Assembly (NCBI GenBank): GCA_020444475.1
Contig: JAHLKV010000001.1
Span: forward strand, 248,001 to 312,000
Reading direction: 5' to 3'
Source of the DNA: a bacterium
GTDB lineage: Bacteria > Zixibacteria > MSB-5A5 > GN15 > FEB-12
Length of the DNA stretch: 64,000 nt
The notes below the pieces were generated by a model that was not told where the DNA came from, did no database searches, and saw only the letters and a list, made by a program, of their open reading frames with translations. Shown here piece after piece: positions 41,949 to 50,887 of this stretch. Numbering within the stretch: position 1 is the first letter of the stretch; the number at the start of each line of letters is the position of its first letter. Both the position numbers and the translations under genes were made by a program.

Positions 41949-42674
41949 CTATTTGGATCCGACCTGCGACATGTCCGTCTTGATTCTCACGACTCGTTTG
42001 ACCGGCACGGTGTAGCGCGAGCCCGCTTCATCGTCGATCTGAAACGTCACCGACTGCTCGAACGGAAGTTCGACCAGATCTTCTTTCACCAGTACGGTCG
42101 CTTCGACCGTCTCCCCCGCCTTGATTTTGCCGGGCAGCTCGATATCGAAATTGTTGAACGCATCATCCACCAGCTGCAGCTTGAGCTCCCGGTCACTCAG
42201 GTTGGTGACCTGAAACTTGGCCCGCCTGCGGGGCGCCTGCGTAAACTGGGAGACATCGACCTCGGTGGGTGTGATCACCAGTGGACGCATCATGTCGCCG
42301 TCGACGCTCAAATCGGCGGTAATCTTCAGGTAATTTCGCTCGGCGCCGGCGTTGGTCTCGAAAAACGGGCGTTTGGCCACCAGCCCGCGAAAACGCTTGG
42401 TGGAAAAAACGATCTCAATCCGGGTGCTGTCTCCGGGGGCCAGCACGGAGTCGGTCACCGGGGCTTTGGTGCAGCCGCAGCCGGGGACGATCCGCGTGAT
42501 GCGAAGGGTATCGTCGCCGACGGAATGGATCCAAAACGAGTGCGAGACCGTAACGTTCTGCACGACCTTGCCGAAATCAAAGGTCGAATCAGGCACGTGT
42601 ACCTTCGGACCGGCAAAAGCCGACGACACCGCCAGGACTATAATGAGCACGAATATGCGAGACGACAGTTTCAT
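41949..42674 (-). CDS. secreted DUF1573-type Ig-fold protein
   Basis: 241 residues from an ATG with GGAGGAG upstream; the upstream open frame has no such site. Signal peptide about 1-20 (KLSSRIFVLIIVLAVSSAFA). The first domain fits DUF1573: FDFGKVVQNVTVSHSFWIHS, then VPGCGCTKAPV with the typical GCGC motif, then LAPGDSTRIEIVF. A second Ig-like domain (about 125-240) follows. Such proteins are periplasmic or surface-bound with unknown ligands. Confidence 0.8.
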   Translation of the reverse strand: MKLSSRIFVLIIVLAVSSAFAGPKVHVPDSTFDFGKVVQNVTVSHSFWIHSVGDDTLRITRIVPGCGCTKAPVTDSVLAPGDSTRIEIVFSTKRFRGLVAKRPFFETNAGAERNYLKITADLSVDGDMMRPLVITPTEVDVSQFTQAPRRRAKFQVTNLSDRELKLQLVDDAFNNFDIELPGKIKAGETVEATVLVKEDLVELPFEQSVTFQIDDEAGSRYTVPVKRVVRIKTDMSQVGSK

Positions 42675-42782
42675 AGTATCTCCTCCAGCTCGATCGCGTT
42701 CGAATCGGCCTGCACCAGCATCCATTCGACCGAATATCGTTTATACACGAATCGGCAGGATAGGTTTACGCTTTAGACCGGC

Positions 42783-43514
42783 TCAGTGAACCACTGAAAA
42801 GAGCTTGTCCCAGCGCACCTTCTGAAAGAAGTGAATCGTATTATACACGAACAGACGCGGCACGGACAGAGGATCGGTAACGGAGACATCGGGCGACGGA
42901 TGCTCCGACTCGTCCCACGACCAATGGATGACCATCGCCTGACCGAGAATCAGTTGCTCGGGCACCGGTCCCCAGTACCGGGAGTCGTACGAGTTGTCCC
43001 GATTGTCTCCCATCATAAAGTAGCTGTGGCTGGGTACGATGTACGGACCGTAGTTGTCCCGGCTTTTTCGTCCCCCAATCCCCCGGGACTGGATCACCTG
43101 TTCACCACTGTCGGTGGTGTCCACGAACTTCGACAGGGGCGGGTTGGGGAATTCTTTGCCGTTTACGTAGAGAACCTTGTCTTTGATCTGAATCGTATCC
43201 CCCGGTATGCCGACACAGCGCTTGATGTATTTCGTAACACCGTCGCCGGGAAAAATGAAAATAACCACGTCACCACGCTCCGGCTCCGAGATCGCCGGCA
43301 GCTTCCAACTCGTCAACGGCACCTGCGCGCCGTAGACGAACTTGTTGGCCAGCAGGAAATCGCCGACCAGCAGCGTGTCTTCCATCGAGGCGGTTGGAAT
43401 CTTGTACGCTTCGACTATTGAAGTTTTGATTATCAGTGCAAGAACAACAGCGATGAGTATCTGCTTTATGTTGTCCCAGATGCTGGCGACGGTATCGTTT
43501 TTCCTGGCGGTCAT
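42783..43514 (-). CDS. lepB: signal peptidase I
   Basis: 243 residues with an N-terminal membrane helix (about 15-30). Catalytic Ser in YKIPTASMEDTLLVGD and general-base Lys in VTKYIKRCVGIPGD form the Ser-Lys dyad. The box GDNRDNSYDSRYWGPV is also clear. It removes Sec signal peptides at the outer face of the inner membrane, fitting the many exported proteins here. It follows rseP by 92 bp on the same strand. Confidence 0.95.
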   Translation of the reverse strand: MTARKNDTVASIWDNIKQILIAVVLALIIKTSIVEAYKIPTASMEDTLLVGDFLLANKFVYGAQVPLTSWKLPAISEPERGDVVIFIFPGDGVTKYIKRCVGIPGDTIQIKDKVLYVNGKEFPNPPLSKFVDTTDSGEQVIQSRGIGGRKSRDNYGPYIVPSHSYFMMGDNRDNSYDSRYWGPVPEQLILGQAMVIHWSWDESEHPSPDVSVTDPLSVPRLFVYNTIHFFQKVRWDKLFSVVH

Positions 43515-43606
43515 TGCTACCTCGTGTCTCTATTCTCTCGCCGGTGCGGCAGTCTTCCGATTACTGCTTGTACGTCTATCTCTAACCCGCTGTTTCAAAG
43601 CTCGGG

Positions 43607-44668
43607 CTACAAGTTGCGCATGACGTCGTTGTAGGTTACGAAGATGATCAGCGAGAGCAGCACAATCAAGCCAATTTGCTGCGCCACACCGCGCGCCTTG
43701 ACCGAGAGGGGCTTGCCCTTGACGGCTTCGATCGCCAGAAAGACCAGATGACCGCCGTCAAGCACCGGAATCGGCAGCACGTTCAAAACCGCCAGGTTCA
43801 CCGACAGCAGCGCCATAAACCAGAAGAGATTCGACGCCCCCTGTTCGGCCTGCTTGCCGGACATCTGGGCGATGAAGATCGGTCCGCCGATAAGCTTGCT
43901 CGACACCTGGCCGCTGACGAGCTTGTAGACGAACAAAATCGTCTGGCCCACCATCGCATGCGTCTGGTGGATACCGGCGGTTACCGCTTCGGCGAATCCG
44001 ATATTCTCGTAGGCCAGGATCTGCTGCGATATACCGATCACGCCGATCGTATCGGTCGTCCCGTCTTCAGTGGGCAAAAGACTCGTCTCGGTAGTCATCG
44101 TACCGCTCATCGTATCGGCGCCGCGGATCCAGGTGATCTCGATCGGCTCCTCGACCTTCACCATGATCAGCTTGCGCATCGATTCGAACGAGGTTACCGG
44201 CTGTCCGTCGACCGCGATAATATGGTCGCCGGTCACCATGCCGGCTTCCATAGCCGGACCGTTTTCGGCGACTTCACCGACAATGCTCACCGAGTCATCG
44301 TAGACCGGACGGCCACTGAGATAGAAGACCCCTATTATAAGGAAGACCGCCAGGACGTAGTTCATGAAGGGACCCGCGAAGATAACCGCAGCCCGCTGCC
44401 CGACCGATTTCGACATAAACTCGTCTTTGGCGCCGGTCGACTCCTCATCGGGGTTCTCCCCCTTCATCTTAACGAACCCGCCGAGCGGGATCAGGCCGAT
44501 GCTGTACGCCGTGCCGCCCCGTCGCCAGTTGAAGATATACGGCGGGAAGCCGACCGAAAAGCGCTCGACACCGATTCCGACCCACTTGGCGACCGCAAAA
44601 TGGCCCAGCTCGTGGATGAAAATCAAGACACCCAGCGTGAAAACAAAAGCGAGGATTGTCGTTATCAT
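43607..44668 (-). CDS. rseP: site-2 protease (RseP family)
   Basis: 353 residues. Zinc motif FIHELGHF near residue 18, a central PDZ domain (about 120-200, AENGPAMEAGMVTGDHIIAVD) and the second metal motif in VLPIPVLDGGHL near 305. It cleaves substrates within the membrane, classically the anti-sigma-E factor RseA. A single PDZ domain is visible. The ATG overlaps the dxr stop as ATGA, so the two are translationally coupled; dxr-rseP linkage is common in bacteria. Confidence 0.95.
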   Translation of the reverse strand: MITTILAFVFTLGVLIFIHELGHFAVAKWVGIGVERFSVGFPPYIFNWRRGGTAYSIGLIPLGGFVKMKGENPDEESTGAKDEFMSKSVGQRAAVIFAGPFMNYVLAVFLIIGVFYLSGRPVYDDSVSIVGEVAENGPAMEAGMVTGDHIIAVDGQPVTSFESMRKLIMVKVEEPIEITWIRGADTMSGTMTTETSLLPTEDGTTDTIGVIGISQQILAYENIGFAEAVTAGIHQTHAMVGQTILFVYKLVSGQVSSKLIGGPIFIAQMSGKQAEQGASNLFWFMALLSVNLAVLNVLPIPVLDGGHLVFLAIEAVKGKPLSVKARGVAQQIGLIVLLSLIIFVTYNDVMRNL

Positions 44669-45831
44669 AAAGCAATGGTCTCCATTGTCTGTTGTGCCAG
44701 TCTCCGCGCCCGGCGATCGGCGTCAAGCACGACCTCCAGCGTCAGGTCAGTCTCCGGACTCATCCGGTCGACCACCCGGGCCACCGTCTGCCCAATCTCT
44801 GTAAATCGGATTCTCCTATCCAGAAACGCTGCCACCGCCTCTTCGTTCGCGGCATTATACACTGCCGGTAAAGTTCCGCCCGCCGAAGCGACTTCAAAAG
44901 CCAGTTTCAGGGCCGGGAACTTGCCGAAATCCGGCTCTTCAAATGTCAGCGATCCCATTTTGGCCCAATCGATTCGGCCATAGGCAGACTCGGATCGCTC
45001 GGGCCAGAACAGCGCGTATGTAATCGGCAAACGCATATCCGGCTCGGATAGTTGCGCGATTACCGAAGAATCCCGGAATTCCACCATTGAGTGTATTATC
45101 GACTGGGGATGGACAACTACTGTGATTTTTTCCGCCGGTACCTCAAAGAGCTGAACCGCTTCGATCACCTCCAGCCCCTTGTTGGCCAGCGTCGCCGAGT
45201 CAATCGTTATTTTGGCCCCCATGTTCCAGGTCGGATGATCCAGCGCCTGCTCGACGGTGATCGAGTCGAACTGACTCAGCTCCAGCGACCGGAACGGGCC
45301 GCCCGAGGCGGTCAGCAGAATTCTTCGGACCTCCTCCTTCTGACCGCATTGCAGTACCTGCCAGATGGCGGAATGCTCGGAGTCGATCGGGAGGATCCGG
45401 GATTTGGTCCTGGCGATGATCGGCGCGAACAGCGGCCCGCCCGCCACCAGTGACTCCTTATTGGCGAGCGCCAGGTCTTTGCCTTCTTCGACCGCCCGAA
45501 GCGAGACCCGAAGTCCGGCCGCCCCAACGACGGCGTTGACCACCATGTCGGGACCGCGCAACGCCGCCATTTCAACCAACTCCGCTTCTCCACAGAGGAT
45601 CTCGACATCCTCTCCCTTGAGCAGCGACTCGAGTCTCGCGCGTTTCGTCTGATCGACGATACAGAGATACTTGGGACGAAAGGTGCGATACTGCTCGGCC
45701 AGCACCTCGACATTGCCGAACGCGGCCAGCGCACGCACTTCAAACGCGCCGGGGTGCGCTTTCACAACATCGAGTGTCGATCGTCCGATCGATCCAGTTG
45801 AACCGAGTATGGTAAGTATTCGCGGATTCAT
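44665..45831 (-). CDS. dxr: 1-deoxy-D-xylulose 5-phosphate reductoisomerase
   Basis: 388 residues from the ATG giving MNPRILTILGSTGSIGRSTL, the NADPH-binding start of the family. It makes 2-C-methyl-D-erythritol 4-phosphate in the MEP isoprenoid pathway. Visible active-site segments are LANKESLVAGG, ILPIDSEHSAIWQ, ILLTASGGPF and HPTWNMGAKITIDSATLANK with the metal-binding Glu/Asp and substrate-binding Lys. A GGAAG lies upstream. No bacA, uppS or cdsA neighbour is present. Confidence 0.96.
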   Translation of the reverse strand: MNPRILTILGSTGSIGRSTLDVVKAHPGAFEVRALAAFGNVEVLAEQYRTFRPKYLCIVDQTKRARLESLLKGEDVEILCGEAELVEMAALRGPDMVVNAVVGAAGLRVSLRAVEEGKDLALANKESLVAGGPLFAPIIARTKSRILPIDSEHSAIWQVLQCGQKEEVRRILLTASGGPFRSLELSQFDSITVEQALDHPTWNMGAKITIDSATLANKGLEVIEAVQLFEVPAEKITVVVHPQSIIHSMVEFRDSSVIAQLSEPDMRLPITYALFWPERSESAYGRIDWAKMGSLTFEEPDFGKFPALKLAFEVASAGGTLPAVYNAANEEAVAAFLDRRIRFTEIGQTVARVVDRMSPETDLTLEVVLDADRRARRLAQQTMETIAL

Positions 45832-45896
45832 GGCATCGACTTCCACATTCTGCCGATCGGACGTGCACTCGCATGTAACACCTGCCCGACACGACA

Positions 45897-45924
45897 ACGG
45901 TCCGGAGTCTATCGTCCGGACCGT
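45897..45924 (-). terminator. hairpin between the cyclophilin gene and dxr
   Basis: Perfect ten-bp stem ACGGTCCGGA/TCCGGACCGT with an eight-base loop, 25 bp past the cyclophilin stop. It lacks a clear T-run on the minus strand, so it may attenuate rather than terminate. Confidence 0.45.
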
Positions 45925-45949
45925 CATCACAGCCGAATTATCTGGTCTG

Positions 45950-46537
45950 CTAGTGCTCTTTCCCGTCGGCAGTCGACGGATACGCTTTGATCAGCTTGAC
46001 CTGCTCGAGCGGAGCGGACTTCTCGCCGGTCGGCGAAGGACCCACCGCCGTCTGTTCCAGCGAATCGAGCGTCGCATATCCGTTTACGACATGACCAAAT
46101 ACCGTATACTGGCCGTCGAGATGCGGAGCGTCACCAAAACAGATGAAAAACTGGCAGGAGGCCGAGTTGGGGTCACGACTCCGAGCCATCGACAGCGTCC
46201 CGCGGTCATGCTTCAAATCCGAAAACTCTGCGTTCAATCGATAGCCTGCGTCACCCATCCCGGTCCCGGTCGGGTCGCCGCCCTGAATCATGAAGCCCTT
46301 GATGATGCGGTGGAAAACCGTCCCATTGTAGAACCCCTCTGCGGAGCGGGCAAGGAAGGAATCCGCATGCGCCGGGGCCACATCGTTGTACAGCTCCAAA
46401 GTCAAACTGCCAGCGCTGGTCTCCAGCGTGACGAATTTGTTGCTGCTGTTTCTAATCGGAGTCTCGGTCTCAGGACCGCAGCCGGATTGTGCCATGAGTG
46501 CCACTCCCAGTATCGCAAGTAAGGCCAACTTCTTCAT
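45950..46537 (-). CDS. lipoprotein peptidyl-prolyl isomerase (cyclophilin type)
   Basis: 195 residues. A lipoprotein signal peptide ends in the lipobox-like AQSGC (Cys near residue 19). The cyclophilin domain includes FYNGTVFHRIIKGFMIQGGD, GTLSMARSRDPNSASCQFFI and LDGQYTVFGHVVNG, covering the catalytic Arg, Phe and Gln residues of bacterial PPIases. It catalyses proline isomerisation during envelope protein folding, anchored in a membrane facing the periplasm. Confidence 0.93.
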   Translation of the reverse strand: MKKLALLAILGVALMAQSGCGPETETPIRNSSNKFVTLETSAGSLTLELYNDVAPAHADSFLARSAEGFYNGTVFHRIIKGFMIQGGDPTGTGMGDAGYRLNAEFSDLKHDRGTLSMARSRDPNSASCQFFICFGDAPHLDGQYTVFGHVVNGYATLDSLEQTAVGPSPTGEKSAPLEQVKLIKAYPSTADGKEH

Positions 46538-46627
46538 ATAATACCCTCGTTCTCCGGTTGTCGGGAAAGCATTCTGGACGGGTATATACGCTCTGACGGC
46601 GGGCCTGTCAATGTTTCAACACTGGAC

Positions 46628-46646
46628 AAAAAAACGCCCCGAAGCG
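46628..46646 (-). terminator. terminator after the Ig-like lipoprotein gene
   Basis: Small CG-rich hairpin CGCTTCGGGGCG on the minus strand, followed by seven T residues, starting three bases past the stop at 46649. Confidence 0.65.
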
Positions 46647-46648
46647 CA

Positions 46649-47641
46649 CTATCGAGTGTGAAAGGCCCGGTATCCGCGCGCCGGCCGATCAGCCGCATCG
46701 GCTCCGCCCGGCCCGAGAAGTGAATTCGCAGCCTTGCTTGTCGCCGCCTCAACGAAAAACGTCAGGCCCTCGGCCCAATAAAAGTAGATATCCGCCGCCG
46801 GCGCCGTGCCGTCGAAACCGACCGAATCCGGCGCCCCGTAAGCCGCCACCATCTGGTCGTAGGTTGAGCCAAGCCCAATCCCCTCCGGGAACCTCTCGGG
46901 GTAACCGGCGGTGAGTATGATCCCCACAACACCTTCATACTGGTCGGCGATCAGGTTCTGGTTGGTGTCGGCCATGATCGTCACGACCTGTTGGTCGGTT
47001 TCGTACACCACGTAGTGCAAATAGACGCCGTTTCGCGGATCGCGGTCGATACTCTCCGGCGTCCCATTGAAACCCAGCACTGAATGCAGCGAATCCGTGA
47101 ATCGTATGTGCTGCCCCTGACCATCGACGCCATAGCGGAGCACATTCCCTCGGATCTGCATATTGACCGGCAGGGTGTCGTCGGCATCGGAGATCGCCCG
47201 GATCACCGCATACGGCAGGGCACCATCCATCGTGTAGGAAATCGTGGTGCGTCCTTCGCTGTCGGTGATATTGGAGTCGGCCGACAGATGACCGTCCCCT
47301 TCAACTATCTCAAACCGCACATAGCCGCCATCGACATGGGTATCGGTCGAGTCGCTGTACACGACCGCCATCTCTTTATTGAGCGAATCGGTCCCCATCA
47401 CTACGGTGTAATACGGCCCGCCGGGATTGACGAGTCCAATCGTCTTGGCATCGGCCGAGACCGAGTTCGGCAGCGCCTTGGAGGTCCGCACCTCTTCGCT
47501 CATATGAATCTCGATCACCGGGCGATTGTCCCCCTTCTTGTCGTCGTCGTCATCACCGCCGCCGCAACCGGCACAGGCCAATACAAAAAGAACCGCCGAC
47601 GCCGCAAGCAGCCGGGCGGAAGTCTGGAGAGAAATCATCAT
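46649..47641 (-). CDS. lipoprotein with Ig-like domain, unknown function
   Basis: 330 residues. Lipoprotein signal peptide ending ACAGC, then GGGDDDDDKKGD, an acidic spacer common in FCB lipoproteins. Residues about 45-165 look like a bacterial Ig/invasin-type repeat (VRFEIVEGDGHLSADSNITD, GRTTISYTMDG). Residues about 175-315 form a second region with DTNQNLIADQYEGVVGIIL and YWAEGLTFFVEA that I cannot assign. An ATGATG start leaves a one-codon ambiguity. Confidence 0.65.
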   Translation of the reverse strand: MMISLQTSARLLAASAVLFVLACAGCGGGDDDDDKKGDNRPVIEIHMSEEVRTSKALPNSVSADAKTIGLVNPGGPYYTVVMGTDSLNKEMAVVYSDSTDTHVDGGYVRFEIVEGDGHLSADSNITDSEGRTTISYTMDGALPYAVIRAISDADDTLPVNMQIRGNVLRYGVDGQGQHIRFTDSLHSVLGFNGTPESIDRDPRNGVYLHYVVYETDQQVVTIMADTNQNLIADQYEGVVGIILTAGYPERFPEGIGLGSTYDQMVAAYGAPDSVGFDGTAPAADIYFYWAEGLTFFVEAATSKAANSLLGPGGADAADRPARGYRAFHTR

Positions 47642-47690
47642 CTGGTTGATCTTCCGTTCTGAAAGCGAATATAGTGAGTCTTGTCAACGT

Positions 47691-47719
47691 CGGTCAGGCG
47701 ACCCGAAGTCGCCCGACCG
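47691..47719. repeat. hairpin repeat downstream of a beta-barrel gene
   Basis: Twelve-bp arms with one mismatch around CCGAA. The core GTCAGGCGAC/GTCGCCCGAC resembles the larger palindromes at 50861 and 51954. No T-run follows, so it is more likely a dispersed palindromic repeat than a terminator. Confidence 0.45.
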
Positions 47720-47738
47720 ATTCCAAGATAATCGACTG

Positions 47739-48440
47739 TTACCAGCCTTTGAAGTAATATTTGAGCCCGCCGCCGATATTGAGGTACTTCGGCCGGTCGT
47801 CGGTCGACACGAACTCATAGGAGTTCACCGACGAGATCGCCCAGTACCCGCTTTTGGTTGGCTGGGTCAGACGAAGGTCGGCGCCGAAATTCACGGCGAG
47901 AGCCATATTGGCACTCTGCTCATCCTCGAACAGGCTATAGTCCGCATTGGTAATACCACCACGAAAGCCCATGCCGATGTACGGCGCCAGCGCCGATTCA
48001 TTGACATCGAGGATAAAGAAGTTCAGGTTCAGTTCCAGGTCGAACTGATGCAGATCCGGTTCATCCTGCAGCTCAATCCCGTAGCCATCGGGCATGAACC
48101 ACGGCGACGGTTTCAACTCATGCTTCGAATACCGGAAACCAAACGAGTAGGCGATATGCCCGGCCTGCACCTGCCCGATATTCAGACCGATCGACCAGGC
48201 GGTTTTGTACAGATCGTCGGCCTCGAATTCAAATGCCCGCAGACGATCGAAATCGTCATAGTAAGTCCCGAAATCGCCCAATGTCGGCAGACCCTCGTAG
48301 TCGCCGTGGGCGGTCCCCATGCTGAAATGAATCTCCGAGAATGTCCAGCGGGGGCTGACCCGAACGATCGCATCGGCCGAAGCGGCTGCGACGGTCACCG
48401 TCGCGAGGGCCAGCAGGAAGAGGTTTCTAATCCTTTTCAT
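47739..48440 (-). CDS. probable outer-membrane beta-barrel protein
   Basis: 233 residues. Signal peptide about 1-24 (RIRNLFLLALATVTVAAASA). The mature part shows alternating hydrophobic residues and aromatic strand ends (YSFGFRYSKHELK, LDLELNLNFFILD-like stretches, ALAVNFGADLRL) and ends GGGLKYYFKGW, a C-terminal aromatic BAM signal. No specific family recognised. Transcribed divergently from hbd. Confidence 0.65.
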   Translation of the reverse strand: MKRIRNLFLLALATVTVAAASADAIVRVSPRWTFSEIHFSMGTAHGDYEGLPTLGDFGTYYDDFDRLRAFEFEADDLYKTAWSIGLNIGQVQAGHIAYSFGFRYSKHELKPSPWFMPDGYGIELQDEPDLHQFDLELNLNFFILDVNESALAPYIGMGFRGGITNADYSLFEDEQSANMALAVNFGADLRLTQPTKSGYWAISSVNSYEFVSTDDRPKYLNIGGGLKYYFKGW

Positions 48441-48603
48441 GCTCTCTCCACACAGTTAGCTCACGTGAACGCGTATATATATCGGTCGGCGGGCAAAGTC
48501 AACGACGGCAAGACCTTGACCCGCTCTGATTTCTTATACAGCCCGGCGAGTGGACAGACGATCTCGGCTGGCAACAATTCGCCGAAAGTTGCTTCAAATT
48601 CGC

Positions 48604-48631
48604 TTGCCGAACCCGATAGAATGACTATAAT
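48604..48631 (+). promoter_or_regulatory. sigma70-like promoter for hbd-ackA
   Basis: TTGCCG (48604-48609) and TATAAT (48626-48631) with a 16-base spacer, about 56 bases before the hbd ATG. Confidence 0.5.
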
Positions 48632-48686
48632 GACGGCAAATTTGCCGATGATTTTTTGTCGGCGTATGAATCGGAAGAGGAGCGAT

Positions 48687-49595
48687 ATGCCTGGTAGAGA
48701 AGTAGTTATAGTCGTCGGCGCCGGCCTCATGGGGCAGGGACTCGCCGAAGCGATAGCCAGCAAAGGCAACGAAGTCATCCTGGTCGACAAGACCACCAAG
48801 CTGGCCCACCGCGGCATCAAGGGAATTGCCGAATCGATCGACCGGGAAATCGGCCGATGGGGACTTACCGAGTCCGACAAAAAGGCCATCCTCGCCCGCA
48901 TCCATCCCTCGGCGGATCTTTCCGAAGCCGAAGATGCGGAAGTGGTGTTCGAAGCCATTCCTGAAGACCTCACGCTCAAACGCGAGCTGCTGCAGGAACT
49001 CGATGATATCTGTCCCGAGGATACCATCCTCGTCACCAACACCAGCACTCTGTCGGTCTCCGAGGTTGCCAGCTTCACCAAGCGCCCGCGCAAGGTGATC
49101 GGCATGCACTTTCTCAACCCGGTCTCGCGGATTCCGCTGGTCGAGATCATCAAGGGGCTGCGCACCGACGAAGAAACCTTCCAGCGCGCGGTCGAGTTCG
49201 CCGAATCCCTCGACAAGAAATGGATCACCGTTAACGAATACCCCGGCTATGTGACGACTCGCATTATCGTGCCCTTCCTCAACGAAGCCATGCACGTCCT
49301 TATGGAAGGCGTCGCATCGGCGGAAGACATCGACGAAGCCATGAAACTCGGGTTCGGCTTCAATGTCGGTCCGCTGGCGCTGGCCGACCAGATGGGGCTG
49401 GATGTCGTCATGACCTGGATGGACAACCTGCTTCGGGAACTTTCCGAGCATAAGTACAACCCCTGTCCCCTGCTTCGCAAACTCGTCCGCGCCGGCCACC
49501 TCGGGGTCAAGACCGGACGGGGCTTCTTCCGGTATGACGAAGAAGGCAATCGTATCGAAAGCGCGGCTCCGGTTGTAGGAGGCGCAATCAAATGA
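48687..49595 (+). CDS. hbd: 3-hydroxyacyl-CoA (3-hydroxybutyryl-CoA) dehydrogenase
   Basis: 302 residues. AGAGGAG lies five bases before the ATG that gives MPGREVVIVVGAGLMGQG; a longer upstream frame is not coding. Rossmann NAD-binding motif VGAGLMGQGLAEAIA, catalytic His in GMHFLNPVSRIPLVEI and the C-terminal domain ending GVKTGRGFFRYDEEG. It interconverts 3-hydroxybutyryl-CoA and acetoacetyl-CoA in butyrate or fatty-acid metabolism. No thiolase or crotonase is nearby. Its stop overlaps the ackA start as ATGA. Confidence 0.93.
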   Translation: MPGREVVIVVGAGLMGQGLAEAIASKGNEVILVDKTTKLAHRGIKGIAESIDREIGRWGLTESDKKAILARIHPSADLSEAEDAEVVFEAIPEDLTLKRELLQELDDICPEDTILVTNTSTLSVSEVASFTKRPRKVIGMHFLNPVSRIPLVEIIKGLRTDEETFQRAVEFAESLDKKWITVNEYPGYVTTRIIVPFLNEAMHVLMEGVASAEDIDEAMKLGFGFNVGPLALADQMGLDVVMTWMDNLLRELSEHKYNPCPLLRKLVRAGHLGVKTGRGFFRYDEEGNRIESAAPVVGGAIK

Positions 49596-50794
49596 AGATC
49601 CTCGTTATCAACTGCGGTTCCTCTTCGGTTAAGTACCAGTTTGTCGACACCAAGTCCGAACTGGCGCTCGCCAAGGGGAATGTTTCACGAATCGGCATGA
49701 CCGCCTCGGTAATCACGCACAAGCCGCACGACAAACCGGAGATCACCGTCTCGGCCGAAATCCTCGATCATATCGCGGCGATCGAGTACGTCGTCTCCCT
49801 GCTGCTGTCCAAGAATCACGGCGTGATTCAGGACAAGAAGGAGATCGATGCGGTCGGGCACCGGGTCGTGCACGGCGGTGAAGAATTCCAGGACTCGGCG
49901 TTGATCACCCAGGAACTGATGACGACTCTCCGTCATCTTATCGAACTCGCCCCGTTGCACAACCCGCACAACATTCGCGGTATCAAGGCGTGCGAGCAGA
50001 CTCTGCCTGGCATTCCGCAGGTAGCGGTGTTTGACACGGCCTTTCACTCCAACATGCCGCCGCATGCGTACATCTATGGCATCCCGTATGTGTTCTACAA
50101 ACGCTACGGCATTCGTCGCTATGGTTTCCACGGCACCTCGCACAAGTATGTCAGCGAGCGGGCCTCGAAAATGCTCAACAAACCGCTTGCGGAGATGAAA
50201 GTTATCACCTGCCATCTCGGCAGCGGCAACTCGGCGGCGGCAATCGATCACGGCAAGTCGATCGACACTTCGATGGGTTTTACGCCCCTCGAAGGGCTCC
50301 TCATGGGTACCCGTTCGGGCGATCTGGACCCGGCCATCATCATGCATATCATGGCCCGCGAAGAGCTGACCCTCAACGAGGGCAACACCCTCTTGAACAA
50401 GCACTCCGGACTGGCCGGCATCTCGGGGGTTTCGTCGGACATGGCCGAGATTATCGAGCAGTCGCGCGAAGGGCACGAAGGCGCTTCGCTCGCTCTCAAT
50501 GTCTATTGCTACCGCCTGAAGAAATACATCGGCGCCTATGCGGCGGCGATGGGCGGACTTGACGTGCTCGTGTTCACGGCCGGGGTCGGCGAGAACGCAC
50601 CGGTAGTGCGCAAGCTGACTACCGACGGTCTGGAATTTCTTGGCGTCAAAATCGATTCCAAGAAAAACAACACGGCGATCCGCAAGGAGACCGATATCTC
50701 GGCTTCCGATGCGAAGGTTCACACGCTGGTGGTCCCGACCAACGAAGAGCTGGTGATCGCCCGCGACACCGAACGCATCGTAGCCGGGAAGTAG
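49592..50794 (+). CDS. ackA: acetate kinase
   Basis: 400 residues, normal length. ASKHA family motifs: VINCGSSSVKYQ, GHRVVHGGEEF, VFDTAFHSNMP, RYGFHGTSHKYVSERA, TCHLGSGNSAAAIDHG, GLLMGTRSGDLDP and FTAGVGENAPVVR. It makes ATP from acetyl phosphate. The ATGA overlap with hbd means coupled translation. No phosphotransacetylase is in the window. A short hairpin with TTTT follows. Confidence 0.96.
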   Translation: MKILVINCGSSSVKYQFVDTKSELALAKGNVSRIGMTASVITHKPHDKPEITVSAEILDHIAAIEYVVSLLLSKNHGVIQDKKEIDAVGHRVVHGGEEFQDSALITQELMTTLRHLIELAPLHNPHNIRGIKACEQTLPGIPQVAVFDTAFHSNMPPHAYIYGIPYVFYKRYGIRRYGFHGTSHKYVSERASKMLNKPLAEMKVITCHLGSGNSAAAIDHGKSIDTSMGFTPLEGLLMGTRSGDLDPAIIMHIMAREELTLNEGNTLLNKHSGLAGISGVSSDMAEIIEQSREGHEGASLALNVYCYRLKKYIGAYAAAMGGLDVLVFTAGVGENAPVVRKLTTDGLEFLGVKIDSKKNNTAIRKETDISASDAKVHTLVVPTNEELVIARDTERIVAGK

Positions 50795-50798
50795 GCCG

Positions 50799-50820
50799 AC
50801 TGGGCTGCGCCCCAGTTTTG
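50799..50820 (+). terminator. terminator after ackA
   Basis: Six-bp stem ACTGGG/CCCAGT with a six-base loop, then TTTTG, starting five bases past the ackA stop. Confidence 0.6.
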
Positions 50821-50822
50821 TC

Positions 50823-50842
50823 ATACCCGTGAAAACGGGTAT
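50823..50842. repeat. REP-like hairpin
   Basis: ATACCCGT and ACGGGTAT around GAAA. Similar in form to the TCATNCCC...GGGNATCC palindromes found in many genomes. Confidence 0.6.
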
Positions 50843-50860
50843 CCATCTTCGATTTCCAAG

Positions 50861-50887
50861 TGGTGTCAGGCGAGTCGCCTGACACCA
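50861..50887. repeat. 27-bp perfect palindrome
   Basis: Arms 50861-50873 and 50875-50887 are exact complements around one G. The core GTGTCAGGCGA/TCGCCTGACAC recurs at 51954-51989. Confidence 0.8.

Noticed and set aside
47526..48686. N-terminal extension of the hbd frame
   Set aside because: It runs antisense through two other genes; the true start has a strong ribosome binding site and begins exactly at the Rossmann motif.
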